A program made the position numbers and the translations under genes. Under the pieces are notes generated by a model. The model did no database searches, had not been told where the DNA came from, and saw only the letters and a program-made list of their open reading frames with translations. This document shows positions 45,430 through 55,782 of a stretch of DNA of 64,000 nucleotides, one piece after another. Source of the stretch: Mercenaria mercenaria (Eukaryota; Mollusca; Bivalvia; Venerida; Veneridae); assembly GCF_021730395.1 (NCBI RefSeq), contig NC_069371.1:51408001-51472000 (forward strand). The letters are read 5' to 3'. The stretch's first letter is position 1; each line of letters opens with the position of its first letter.

Positions 45430-46260
45430 TCTCACAGACCCAGTTACGGCTCCGGTTCCTTCTGGTAAACATTAGCTGGTATAACTGGATGAACCATGGC
45501 ATTCTTTCGCAAAAAAATGTAAGTTGGATCTCATGTTCCCGATGGTGTCCCGGTTAACCTACGGTAATGAAGAAGAATTTACACATTGACCCCGGTTTAG
45601 TCCGATCTGACACCGGATATCCACGGTGATTGTCCAGCGTGAACCCATCTAATCTGGGTGTAATCCCGAGTGACACGTTGCCGGTACTGCCCATATGACC
45701 GCCGGTAGCATCCCGTCATAGCCCGGCTGTGATCAGTTGATACACCGGCGCCTGCCGGTGCTTTCTCGTAGCATATAAAACAGGACCCACGTCGATCCCC
45801 ATCAGTATCCTTGTAGTCACTTGAAGCGAAACATCAAGCCGAAGACAAAGAAACCTGCCAGAAAATTGCAAAAAGTGAGGAGCCAAGTTGAAGAGGACTC
45901 TACTTAGAGGCAACATTGATGCCAACGGACGAGGGCTCTGCTAGAAGGCAAAAACCTCCCTTCCTAAACCAAGTTCATATATGCTATATCATCATATTAC
46001 CTTATGTCACCGCAACTTCACCGTCTGTTACCGTCGTAAGTCCATGACCTCACCTTCTGTCACCGTCGTGTGGGCGGAATCAACCGGCACACGCCAGATT
46101 AAACCCGGACAATCCGTTGTGAAACGGGGTTCTACCAGACACAACAGTAGACACACGGTGGATATCCGTTGTTACTCCAGAAATTGCCGGCATTGCGCCG
46201 ATATAGCACGGAATATGCCGGTTTGGGCCATCGTTCCCGATGATTCCCGGTTGTATTTAA
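45430..46260. mobile_element. GC-rich insert with CCGGT/ACCGG motifs
   Basis: An ~830-bp block, clearly richer in G+C than its surroundings, full of ccggt, cccgg and ccgatg motifs (for example gccggtactgccc, ccgccggtagcatcccg). It replaces the interior of the mariner in copy B. Its abrupt edges and motif density resemble the CGTAC-rich E1-E3 elements in style, but no terminal inverted repeat was identified. A 95-codon + frame (45981-46268) shows no known domain. Confidence 0.5.
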
Positions 46261-46344
46261 CATTTTAAAACCTTGTAAGAAATTGGCTTCGTGACATTTG
46301 ACGCAACAGAAATGCAAATGACTGTTAAACTCGTGATAATGTCA

Positions 46345-46860
46345 TACGACAAGCTTATATTCTTGCACATCGCACTGGCGTTTCCGGTGATTTTACCCAT
46401 GCCGGCAAAACCCATCTTGCACCCCCACATGCCAGATGAATCTCGTGCTGTTATGACAACTAGCGATTCAAGCATTGAATATGTAAGATATGAAAAAAAA
46501 ATCACGTCCCTTGACAGTTTTTTCTCCGTTCCTTATAGTATATTCCTCGATTCAAAATAGTTTTTTTTATTTCGTTATTTTACGGTAGGAAAATACCGTT
46601 ACGATTCAAACGATAAAACTAAAGGGGAACTCCTGCTTACGGACGTTAATTTCCCACACTTTGAGTCCATACTCTACTACAAGAAAGAGTGCATTTCTAT
46701 TTGCTTTTTTTATTTTACTTTTTTGTAAAATACGGTATGCAAAAATATCTGTCGTAATAAATTGCTTATATGTATACGATATGCTAGCCGCGTTACCGCC
46801 AAATGCGCAGGTGCCCTCGGGACGGATATTTCTATCCAATTCGTAAACACATGACAGATA
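46345..46860. other. Insert private to copy B
   Basis: Copy A runs from 'gacaaacttataatcttcag' without interruption, while copy B holds about 515 bp between 'aagcttata' and 'atctttagagg'. It contains T/A-runs and a short hairpin (tacggtaggaaaataccgta-like at about 46583). Origin unknown. Confidence 0.5.
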
Positions 46861-46993
46861 TTATTAATCTTTAGAGGCGTTGTAATTTTTAACAGTCTTA
46901 CATACCTGAAATACTTTTTGATCTTCTTGTCCTGCAGTTGATCATAAGTTCTTTCCGATCTCGAGGGGATGAATCCTGACGTAACAGCGAATT

Positions 46994-47160
46994 ATTTAAA
47001 GGGACTAAACCACACATTATAGGCGAAAAATAATATCTCTCAAAACATCCATTAAAAGTGCGTACTATCAAAGTGACAGTTTTGCTAAATATTCTTATGA
47101 ACAACCAAAAATATTGTGCAGAAGGTAGTACACCGTTGCAACGCTTTTGAAATGATGCAG
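46994..47160 (+). repeat. Local duplicate, first of two
   Basis: This 167-bp block (aatttaaagggactaaacca ... ttttgaaatgatgcag) recurs at 47983-48152 with few differences and corresponds to a single block at about 9548-9685 in copy A. The first copy is followed by a SINE instead of the normal continuation. Confidence 0.8.
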
Positions 47161-47361
47161 GCCGTATGTTTTCCGTGACGATTTGATAAAAAACATTGCG
47201 TATGAAATCATTCGTACTCCACCTCTGATCCATGTGGGGAAGTTGGCAGTTACTTGCGGAGAACAGGTTTGTACCGGTACAGAATCCAGGAACACTCGTT
47301 AGGTTAACTGCCCGCCATTACATGACTAAAGTACTGTTGGAAAACGGCATTAAACCCAAAT
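47161..47361 (+). repeat. SINE family 2, head missing
   Basis: Starts gccgtatgttttccgtgacg, includes tgtggggaagttggcagtta and ttgcggagaacaggtttgta, and ends aacggcattaaaccc. It matches the full copy at 48372-48656 from after the tRNA head. Confidence 0.8.
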
Positions 47362-47417
47362 TCTAACACGATCCGATTCATTTTCCTATTAAACAAAGAA
47401 GGCAGAAAACAGTGAAT

Positions 47418-47627
47418 TACTGTAAAATCATTAAATTTTGTGGACATGAAGTTTCGTGGTTTTGATCAAAACGGCAATTTCGTGGGGATATGAATTCGCG
47501 GATATCAACTTTTGAACATGAAATGAATGGGAATTTTACTTGTTTGTTGGGATTAAATTTCGTGGATTAACTCAACCACGAAATCCACGAAAATTTGTCC
47601 CCAACGAATATTAATGATTTCACAGTA
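47418..47627. mobile_element. MITE with TACTGT(G/A)AAATCATTAA ends
   Basis: The left end tactgtaaaatcattaa and the right end ttaatgatttcacagta are inverted copies with one mismatch. Interior 'tttcgtgg' and 'ccacgaaat' motifs are inverted too. It is a 210-bp element with no coding capacity, of a MITE type familiar in molluscs (from memory). Confidence 0.8.
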
Positions 47628-47767
47628 TTATACAACAAATCACTGTTCTGACGTCACAATTATTACGTCATGGCGTCAAACGGCATAGCGGCGCGCTGGA
47701 AATAAAACCGACTGAAACGGGCAACTATTTAATGTATGTCGTCAAGGATGTACTTAAAAATCCTTGG

Positions 47768-47956
47768 TAACGTGTTAGAATCGAAATAATATTTTTCATT
47801 TAGTGATTTGCTCTTGAATAAATCGTTGTTTGTCGTTCAGATGTGTATCATTATATCACTCGGGCTGCGCCCTCCTGATAAAATTCCTTCGCATCTGAAC
47901 TCCAAACAATGATTTATTCAACGACAAATCACTGAATGAGATATATTATTTCTTAA
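47768..47956. mobile_element. Hairpin element, same family as 32944-33135
   Basis: Outer end gtgttagaatcgaaataata, arms around 'tgatttgctcttgaataaat' / 'atttattcaacgacaaatca', centre tcactcgggctgcgccc. It shares its ends and loop style with the intron 8 element. Confidence 0.7.
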
Positions 47957-47982
47957 ACAAACAAACAAACAAACTAACTAAC

Positions 47983-48152
47983 AATTTAAAGGGACTAAAC
48001 CACACATTTTAGGCGAAAAATAATATCCCTCAAAACATCCATTAAAAGTGCGTACTATGAAAGTGACAGTTTTGCAGAAGATTCTTATGAATAACCGAAA
48101 CCATTGTGCAGAAGGTAGTACTCCGTTGCAACGCTTTTGAAATAATGCAGAA
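47983..48152 (+). repeat. Local duplicate, second of two
   Basis: Nearly identical to 46994-47160 and followed by the continuation seen in copy A (aaaattcattcatcttgcat). This is therefore the ancestral-order copy. Confidence 0.8.
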
Positions 48153-48371
48153 AATTCATTCATCTTGCATTTTTACCAATACATTCATGCACATGTTGAA
48201 TAATTTCACGCAAACTATGGGCGAGGATCTTTAATGGGCTTCATCCATTCTTCATATGCCTTTCCTGAGAAAATTCCATTTAAGATGTGTTTAGATATCG
48301 ATTGTATAATACATGTAAAATACATGTATAAGAAAAGCACATTTACTCATATTCCATTTGTAGTTGAACCC

Positions 48372-48656
48372 GTCGGCTTAGCTCAATATGGAGAGCGCAG
48401 ATCTACGGATCGCCGGGTCGTAAGGTCGATCCCCGGGCGGGGCGTATGTTCTCCGTAACGATTTAATAAAAATATTGTGTATGAAATCATTCGTACTCCA
48501 CCTCTGATCCATGTGGGGATGTTGTCAGATACTTGCGGAGAACAGGATTGTACTGGTTCAGAATCCAGGAACACTGGTTAAGTTAAATGCCTGCCGTTAT
48601 ATAACTGAAATACTGTTGAAAAACGGTGTTAAACCCACAAAAAACAAACAAACATT
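48372..48656 (+). repeat. SINE family 2, full length
   Basis: tRNA-like head gtcggcttagctcaatatgg with a B box GGTCGATCCCCGG, then the family body (tgtggggatgttgtcagata, gcggagaacaggattgtact), ending gaaaaacggtgttaaaccca plus (ACAAA)n. It lies at the point where copy A has its own unrelated insert, so it is absent from A. Confidence 0.85.
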
Positions 48657-50925
48657 TGTAATTGTCATCTTATACCCCAGGGTGTAAGGCGAGTTTTTCC
48701 AGCACTTGCAAAGACACGAGAAAATCCTGTTTGGCAGGCATACATGATTTTTCTTAGTTTGTAAGAAATAAATCCCAAACTAACTGTTTTTCGAAACAAT
48801 GGTCGACATACACGGTGTTTGTTTTTCATCACAATAACCTTGCAGACACCTAACTGTTTTTTTTTCAAAGACACACAGCCCTATTCAGAGGTATACCTAT
48901 ATAATCTGCGGTTGAAACGTGTTATGCCCCTTTACCCTCTGTATGGTGCAATATAAATAGTTTTTTTTTCTTGCAAAGCGATTTCATTATACTGTCATTA
49001 TGAATATGTAATAAGTGAAACGCGGCAAAAAATAAATATGATACCCTAGTAACCCTACAGCGGTTTAGGACTAGGGCTTTAAATGACTGTAACGCACCAA
49101 AACCCTTTGTTTATCCACACATCTTTAATCGCGGAAGTTATTTAATGTGCTACAATATACAAATGGAATACCATTCAACAAATATTTAAACTTAACTTCA
49201 AGTGGCATTATACGCATCTTACTGCACATAGTGCATTTTTGGTGAATGTTTTAAAAAGGCATTTTGCTGTGCATATAAATGTCTTAAGTTAACAATAATG
49301 CCGCATAAATATTTGAAGTTGATGCTTTTGAAATAAAGAAATCGGACTGAAAAATATTGTAAAGTAGTTCTGCGGGCAGTTTGGCTTTTCTTAAAAAGAC
49401 TGCTACAGTCAAAATGTGAAAAAATCATATTTGGAAACTTATTATTTCGTACTGGTAACAGGAATAGTTTGGTATATTGGGAAAAAAGGTATAATTTCCC
49501 CCACTTTTCTTAAACACATCTATTTCAGTTGGATTAATAGTTCGAAAATGTGCATAATTCCACTTTAATGAATGATTGTATCTTAAGAGGAAGTGAAATA
49601 TTGTTACGTCGTGTAGAAGATAACTATTTCTCTGGTTATACCTTTAATTTGAAAAAAGAAGAAAAATGTAGTTCTGTCAAACTCCTATTTCTCCCAAAAG
49701 AGTTATCTATTTTATCTATTTTTCTGCTTCATAAAAGTATCACACATAAGTGGGAGGGGGGAGGGGGTATGACCTGACCCGGCATTATTGAACGCCCAGC
49801 GTATATGCAGACGCAGAAAATCCAACGATATTGCATATTTGCATTATGCTTTTCTATCAGGAATACCTTAAATCACCAATTCGTTGCTGAACCACAGTCA
49901 TTCAAGTTTCTACACTCATACATTTGGAACCATGACAAAACAGTCATTTATTGCTACTACGTAGTATGGTATATATAGTGGGTAGCACATCAAAACGGGA
50001 AATCTGCCTTTAATTGTCAAAGAACATTATTAAAGAATAAAAAGGGGTTGATGTGTCAATCCATCTGCATGAAAATGAAATAAACGAAGCTAGAACTCTC
50101 TGTGAAGATATTATCTGGTTGATTTCTTTTTGAATCTAAATAGCTGGAACTCCATCTAGTCGTAAGCTTATCTATGACGATATAAAGACTGGTTTACGAT
50201 ACGCATTCTGTTAAAGCTGCATAAAACGTGGGTCAAGGATAGCAGCTTTATCAAAGTCCTAGATACATTGTAAATACGGTTCAGACCGCACCATACACAC
50301 AAACGCGCCATATGGTCCCAAGAGGAGATTGTCGCCACTCCGGTGACACAGGCAGTTTAGACAATTAACAAAATTTGGCAATGCCCAAACAAGAGATACA
50401 CTTAACACTTTTTTTTATTTTATTTGCTTACATACACTTGTTTAGTATATTCAAAGAAAGAACGTCATTAACAGAAAGTATAATTATACATGTATATAAT
50501 TTTTGTAACTGACTTATGGCTTGTCTGCGATATACAAACTATAAACATACATACATAAATTCATGAAAAACAACGTGAAATTGAAGCAGAACAAAAAAGG
50601 AAAGAAAAAAACAGTAGATTAATACTACTCTTATATTTGTTGATTATAATAGCTTTAAATATTTTCATTTTTTTCCACATAACGAAAATAATGGGTTAAC
50701 CAATTATACATGTGCATTTATATGATCCTTTTTAGATTTGTAAGAATCCGTTTAGGGTCATCTGTTGAAATAATTGATGTAATGTGTATTTTTCGAATTT
50801 TGTTAAAAGTTCAGTTTTGCCATCACATTTGATTTTCATATTTCCTCCTGTATACATATTTTCGACATCCATGTAGAAAAATATTGCAATATTTTCAAAC
50901 TTGAAAGCTCTGTATAGAATATATG

Positions 50926-51301
50926 TTGATATTCTGTTTAAATAATTGAATTGTATGAACTTCTCTTAGGCCATGTCACAAAAACATGATATTACAGTGC
51001 CGTTAAACCCAGTGAATTCAAGAAAAAAGAATGAAATCATGATGTGGAACACTTCCATGCTAAAATCCTTATATCTGAGCCACCAAACATGTTCACAAGT
51101 TTAAACGAGCATATCGTACCATTTTACTTAGCCTGTGGTAAAAATAAGAAACATTCAACAAATTAGATTAGAATATAATTCTGTGGATATATTCTAATCG
51201 TTTGGAGGAATAAGAATAATAATACATTGCTCAGTACAAAGTACATGAAATAAAACATACATAAACAAAAGTTTAATTCCGACTTCAAGTGGTTGTTTTA
51301 T
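50926..51301. other. Unassigned spacer
   Basis: AT-rich sequence between the end of copy B and a full-length SINE. Nothing recognised. Confidence 0.35.
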
Positions 51302-51582
51302 CGGGCCTCCGTGGCCGAGTGGATAAGGTCGCTGACTTCAACTCACCTCACTTGCCCCTTACCGGTGTAGGTTCGAGCCTCACTCGGAGCGTTGAATTCT
51401 TCATTGGATAAAGCCTTCCAGCCGGCTTAAGGAAGGTCGGTGGTTCTAACCAGGTACTTGCTCGTGATGAAGTAATGCACGGAGAGGCACCCGGGGGTCT
51501 TCCCCAACAAACAAAGCTGGAAAGTCGCCATATGACCTATATTGTGTCGGTGCGACGTTGATCCACCGTCCCTGTCCTCCAA
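51302..51582 (+). repeat. tRNA-derived SINE, family 1, full length
   Basis: Clear RNA polymerase III boxes: TGGCCGAGTGG (51312-51322) and GGTTCGAGCCT (51370-51380), as in Ser/Leu-type tRNAs. The body has gctggaaagtcgccatatga and ends tcggtgcgacgttgatcc. It is the best preserved of three family 1 copies here. Confidence 0.9.
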
Positions 51583-52104
51583 GAATTAAATAAATATATT
51601 AAATGAAACAAAACAAAATAAATAATAAAAAAAAAATAGAATTTTCTTAAGTAAAGAAAGCAAGAATATTAAATGACAATATTTACACTTGTACTAAGAG
51701 GAGACTGGCGTATATAGTAATATTGACTAAGGTAACAAGAACTATACACAGTTTACATTGCTTTTAACAATCCTGAAATAATGAAATATACATTTGGAGA
51801 ATATATTGACAATACACCTATCCCAAAGAATCATTATCCATATACATACATTTTGCTCACAATGAAAGTTTTAAACGCTGAACATACTTCATATCTATTT
51901 TCTAAACTTTCTATCATTTCAAAAAGAAATACCAGCATAATGCGGAGAACATCCCAACAGGTATAATTTTAAATATTTTACACAATGTAAGAGCCGGCTT
52001 TACCTTTTATAACGTTCAGCCTCTATTTCTAGCTAATGAAAAATGAACTTGAATATTTAAAACACATTTTATGTTTTATGAATAATGTCTCATTAATATT
52101 ACAG

Positions 52105-52120
52105 TACGCCTACTGTCCAG
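52105..52120 (+). other. Possible 16-nt micro-exon (speculative)
   Basis: attacag precedes TACGCCTACTGTCCAG, which is followed by gtaaga, giving YAYCP with end phase 1. A phase-compatible exon candidate lies at 60993-61035. An open frame from 51781 ends at CAACAG|gt in phase 0 just upstream. If real, the TLR gene lies nested on the opposite strand in this gene's intron. Only splice motifs support it. Confidence 0.15.
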
Positions 52121-52404
52121 GTAAGACGTTGCGCATTTTGTTTTGAATTTTTAAATAAGCTTTTCATTACATATTTGATATATTATTTGTACAAGTCTTT
52201 GATAATTGTTTATTTCATTATGAATGGAGTGTGAAATATTACATCATAAGTTTTTACGGAAATATTCTAACCCGACATTCGTAGTTCAAATTAGCACTAA
52301 CATTCATAAACATTTTTTTTTATACCTTTACAAGTACTTGTCAAACAAATATGAATTTTCTGTTCGAACTATACATTGTATTTCTATTTAAAAGGTAAAG
52401 TACT

Positions 52405-52410
52405 TTTATT
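52405..52410 (-). terminator. AATAAA polyadenylation signal downstream of the TLR stop
   Basis: Reads AATAAA on the - strand, 16 bp past the stop codon. This would give a very short 3' UTR; a later signal may be used instead. Confidence 0.4.
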
Positions 52411-52425
52411 TTTAAAAAAAAACAT

Positions 52426-55400
52426 TCACAGAAGTGGCATTCTTGTATTTGTTTCTAGTACACTGTTATTTTCCCCAGCTCCGTCAAGTTGATCATTTTG
52501 TTTACAATAAGTAAGTGATTCAAGCAAATAATGCTTTAGCCCTGGGTCACTGTAGTCACATGTTATAAACATGTCCATATAGCTTTTCAAATCTCCCGGT
52601 ATATCTAGTCCTTCGAAATCTCCAGTTGTAACCAGAAGTAAGTAATTGTAACCACTAAGTTTAGATTTAGATATAACTGTGGACAGTATAAACATTGCGA
52701 CTTCAAACATTTCATTTCCTATCATTTCGGGTGTCAAAATGAATATGAAATGCTGAGACTTCTTCAACATGTTGTCCATCTCATCCCGCATATCTGTGCC
52801 TGGGACAAATGCACTTTCAAAATCCTCGATATTTTGATGATATTCGTTTAGATATGGAATCAACTGACCGTGCACTTCTCGATACAAATCATTATCGCCA
52901 TCAACGGGACACATTATATAGTTGACCTTTTCGTCAATATCGGTGACAACTCTCTCTGTATTATGCAACTGAATATGTTCTTCGCCGCATGGTTTTGGCA
53001 TTAGGTATAACACTTTTTCTAGCAGAAGTTTTGCATTTTCTTTAATAAATACATCAGTCTTTAAATACTTTCTCAAGCTCTCTTCTTTACAGTGCTTACG
53101 AAATTCAGTGCTAGCTACAATGATGACAGAATTCATTTGTCCCGCAACTGCTCGCTGGTATGCAATATTCCATCCAGACATTATTAAAACATTGTCAACA
53201 ACATCTTCAGACATGAAGAACAATATTTTTGAAGATTTTAATATAAGTCTCTCCATGTTATCCATACATGACAATCCAATTATAAAGTTTCTTGTGAAAT
53301 CAGCTACACGACATCTTCTGTCTCTGAGAGCATCAACAAGCTTTTCTTGAGCAATTATCCTTTTCTCTTCTGTGTAGATGATATATACATCATACACAAA
53401 GGGTAAGTCTTCGCCTTTCACTCTGTCGAAAGGGTGAAAGCCGGTGTGCATATACAGCAGCACCTTAATAGTAAATCTCTGGAAATATACTATCAGAGAC
53501 AACGTGACCAATACAAATAGGAGGCATCCAATTATTGTGGATGGAAATATAACATGTTGTGCAACACTAAACTTTGACTTGTCTAGTTCTTGACATACAA
53601 ACATGTAGTCTGGGACTGAAATAAGTTGTCGAGCCTTGCTTACATTATACGTACACTTAACCTCGTTCCAGTCTGTGACAGGACTAGTGCGTTCCAATAA
53701 CCATTCTTTCATCCATTTTGTATGACAATCACAGACAAAGGGATTGTGACCGATGGTCATCTTAGAAACATTTAAGCGTCTCAGATTTTCTGGTAAGGAA
53801 GTTAAATGGTTGTTATTCAACATCAAACTTGACATTCCAGCTGGAAAAGAAGCTACGACGGAAGGACTCAGCGTGTTAATTTTGTTTTTGGAAAAATCAA
53901 GCACTGAAGCATTTTTGAAGTATTTCCTTGGGGTTAAACTTGTAATACTTGAATTTTGAAACAAGAGTTCAAGATGGCCGGTTGGTACTTCATCCGGAAC
54001 AGTTGTCAAGTTTGTATTTCTACAATCGATTATCTTACTTTTAAAGCTGAGTCGTATATAACAAGTGCAACTTTGAGGACATTTCTCAAAATTCTGAGGA
54101 CATCGCATTTCATGATCTGTTACCGTTTTAAACATGCGACCTCGAAGTTCCGGTGGATTCCAACATTTCCAGTCCCAATCAAACTGTTGACTCAACGGAG
54201 CACAAGAACAGTCAACTGGATTACCACTTCCCTGAATTTCAATGAACTTCAGGAGACTTTCTAACACAAAGATGTCGTTCTGATTTATTTTCAAAGAAAT
54301 ATCCTTAATATGACAATAGGAAAGGTCGAGAATTGCTCTTGTTGATATTAATTGTTGGAAATGAATGTTAGGATTCAAGCTTTCACTGTCAATATAGGTT
54401 GCTACAGTGTCAAGGAAGCTGACATGCTCAATAAGAGTAAATAAACTGTTCCCGTTCAATTTGCAATGGTTCATGTTCATTAAAAGGAAATGTTTCGCAT
54501 AAAAAGGAAAAACGGGGATAGTTTTGATGTTGTTGTACTGAAGGAAAACTTTCTGTATTGTAGGCATTTGTTTCTGTAAGAAATCTTTTGGAAGTGTTTC
54601 AATTAGATTGTGATCCAGGTGAATCTCTTCAAGGGAGATTAAACTTGTCAGTAGCTCAGAATCTATGGCTTTGAGTAAATTAAATGACAAGTCCAAAAAG
54701 CCCACTTTGTACAAAGACTGAAATACCTTTTGGTCTAAATGCCTCAGTCTATTTTTGCTTAAATGTAAATCTTCTAATGTAACTTGATTACGTAACAGGT
54801 CTGCGTCGATATCAGTCAGTAAGTTTTCAGACAAGTCTAATCGTGTCATTCCAGTTACATTCCAGAAAAACTCTCTAGGCAAGGACTTGGCTGAAACGTT
54901 GCTGATGATAACATAATCAATGCCGCCATCTAAAATCACAACACTCCTCGGAAACGTATCCAGGCTGTCTAGATGGAACAACCTCTTTGCAATATCAAAT
55001 CTGTTGGATGGACCACTTCCATTACCTCTGAAATTAGCCCAAGGATATTGCAGCGTCGTGTCTATAGATACCGAATGTAATGTTAACGCTTGTACTTTTG
55101 GAAATTTAGTTTTAAGCATTAAAGCATTTATGCTATAGTTTTTGCAACCGAAAATAAACAAAATGCTTAAACTTTCAAATTTCTCTTTGCAATCTTCCCA
55201 GAAAAACCTCTTGGTTGTCGTAATATTTGCGCTTGTATGAGAGCAGCTAAGGGCACAGTGAAACTGTTTTAGACCCTCTATAATGGAGCAGTTTGACCCC
55301 GTGAAAACGGAGCCGTTTGCCAGAGTTAACACGTACATACGTCCGAAATACTTAAAATACGACAGTTCATCTAAATATACTGAACATCCGACGATATGCA

Positions 55401-55782
55401 AATCTACATTGATTGAAACATTTTTCTCTAGCAGTTGATTCCTTTCATACTTAAAGTGAACACGAGTAGAAGGTATACAAACGAAATTAAGCTGTATATT
55501 AACTTGTTCTTTTTGGATTCTGGTCGTAAGATTTCCATACACTTCGTTAATGTTTATAGAGCAATCAGATGAAGTTTCAGATATTGTATAAAATAAGTAC
55601 ACATCCCACAGAGAAGTGACATTAACTGTTCTATCACTTTCAAAATGGTATAAAAAAGAGCATTCTCTGTTAACAGTCGCATTAATGAAAGACGCATATG
55701 TCACGAAAGTGTATGTTACAATAAGAAAAATACACAGCAGCATAATTCGGCGATTGCTTGTCTTGTTCTGATTCAAAGTCAT
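52426..55782 (-). CDS. Toll-like receptor, multi-cysteine-cluster type, with two TIR-like domains
   Basis: A single uninterrupted frame of 1118 residues. Signal peptide 12-32 (MLLCIFLIVTYTFVTYASF). A poorly conserved N-terminal ectodomain follows, then LRRs at ~309-455 (for example MTRLDLSENLLTDID, VGFLDLSFNLL). Next come LRRCT 1 (CSCAPLSQQFDWDWKCW, ~520-560), LRRNT (CPQSCTCYIR...IIDC, ~567-585), short LRRs to ~680, LRRCT 2 (NPFVCDCHTKWMKEWL, ~680-735) and a transmembrane helix at ~744-768. TIR 1 (~793-935) has YDVYIIY as box 1 and ADFTRNFIIG in place of the usual RD-PG BB loop. TIR 2 (~952-1095) has an ESAFVPGTDM loop, KKSQHFIFILTPEM and a last strand near FITCDYSD. This plan matches Drosophila Toll and mollusc mccTLRs, except for the second TIR. 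It is expected at the cell or endosomal membrane, signalling to MyD88-type adaptors; the ligand is unknown. Intact, with no frameshift. Confidence 0.93.
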   Translation of the reverse strand: MTLNQNKTSNRRIMLLCIFLIVTYTFVTYASFINATVNRECSFLYHFESDRTVNVTSLWDVYLFYTISETSSDCSININEVYGNLTTRIQKEQVNIQLNFVCIPSTRVHFKYERNQLLEKNVSINVDLHIVGCSVYLDELSYFKYFGRMYVLTLANGSVFTGSNCSIIEGLKQFHCALSCSHTSANITTTKRFFWEDCKEKFESLSILFIFGCKNYSINALMLKTKFPKVQALTLHSVSIDTTLQYPWANFRGNGSGPSNRFDIAKRLFHLDSLDTFPRSVVILDGGIDYVIISNVSAKSLPREFFWNVTGMTRLDLSENLLTDIDADLLRNQVTLEDLHLSKNRLRHLDQKVFQSLYKVGFLDLSFNLLKAIDSELLTSLISLEEIHLDHNLIETLPKDFLQKQMPTIQKVFLQYNNIKTIPVFPFYAKHFLLMNMNHCKLNGNSLFTLIEHVSFLDTVATYIDSESLNPNIHFQQLISTRAILDLSYCHIKDISLKINQNDIFVLESLLKFIEIQGSGNPVDCSCAPLSQQFDWDWKCWNPPELRGRMFKTVTDHEMRCPQNFEKCPQSCTCYIRLSFKSKIIDCRNTNLTTVPDEVPTGHLELLFQNSSITSLTPRKYFKNASVLDFSKNKINTLSPSVVASFPAGMSSLMLNNNHLTSLPENLRRLNVSKMTIGHNPFVCDCHTKWMKEWLLERTSPVTDWNEVKCTYNVSKARQLISVPDYMFVCQELDKSKFSVAQHVIFPSTIIGCLLFVLVTLSLIVYFQRFTIKVLLYMHTGFHPFDRVKGEDLPFVYDVYIIYTEEKRIIAQEKLVDALRDRRCRVADFTRNFIIGLSCMDNMERLILKSSKILFFMSEDVVDNVLIMSGWNIAYQRAVAGQMNSVIIVASTEFRKHCKEESLRKYLKTDVFIKENAKLLLEKVLYLMPKPCGEEHIQLHNTERVVTDIDEKVNYIMCPVDGDNDLYREVHGQLIPYLNEYHQNIEDFESAFVPGTDMRDEMDNMLKKSQHFIFILTPEMIGNEMFEVAMFILSTVISKSKLSGYNYLLLVTTGDFEGLDIPGDLKSYMDMFITCDYSDPGLKHYLLESLTYCKQNDQLDGAGENNSVLETNTRMPLL

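Larger units (their letters stand above)
39690..50925 (+). repeat. Segmental duplication, copy B
   Basis: Direct copy of 4680-12460, about 35 kb downstream. It is ~3.4 kb longer because of inserts not present in copy A: R1 at about 39965-40208, a palindromic block at about 41128-41560, satellite plus open frame at 43508-44535, a SINE at 44825-44955, GC-rich sequence at 45430-46260, a further insert at 46345-46860, and SINE/hairpin material at 47161-47980. The homologous segments keep the same order. Confidence 0.85.

Noticed and set aside
45981-46268. 95-codon + strand frame in the GC-rich block
   Set aside because: Long frames are expected in GC-rich motif-dense DNA, and no domain is visible.
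51781-51966. 61-codon + strand frame as a first exon
   Set aside because: It ends near a possible donor but lacks a signal peptide or domain. It is mentioned only as context for the speculative micro-exon.
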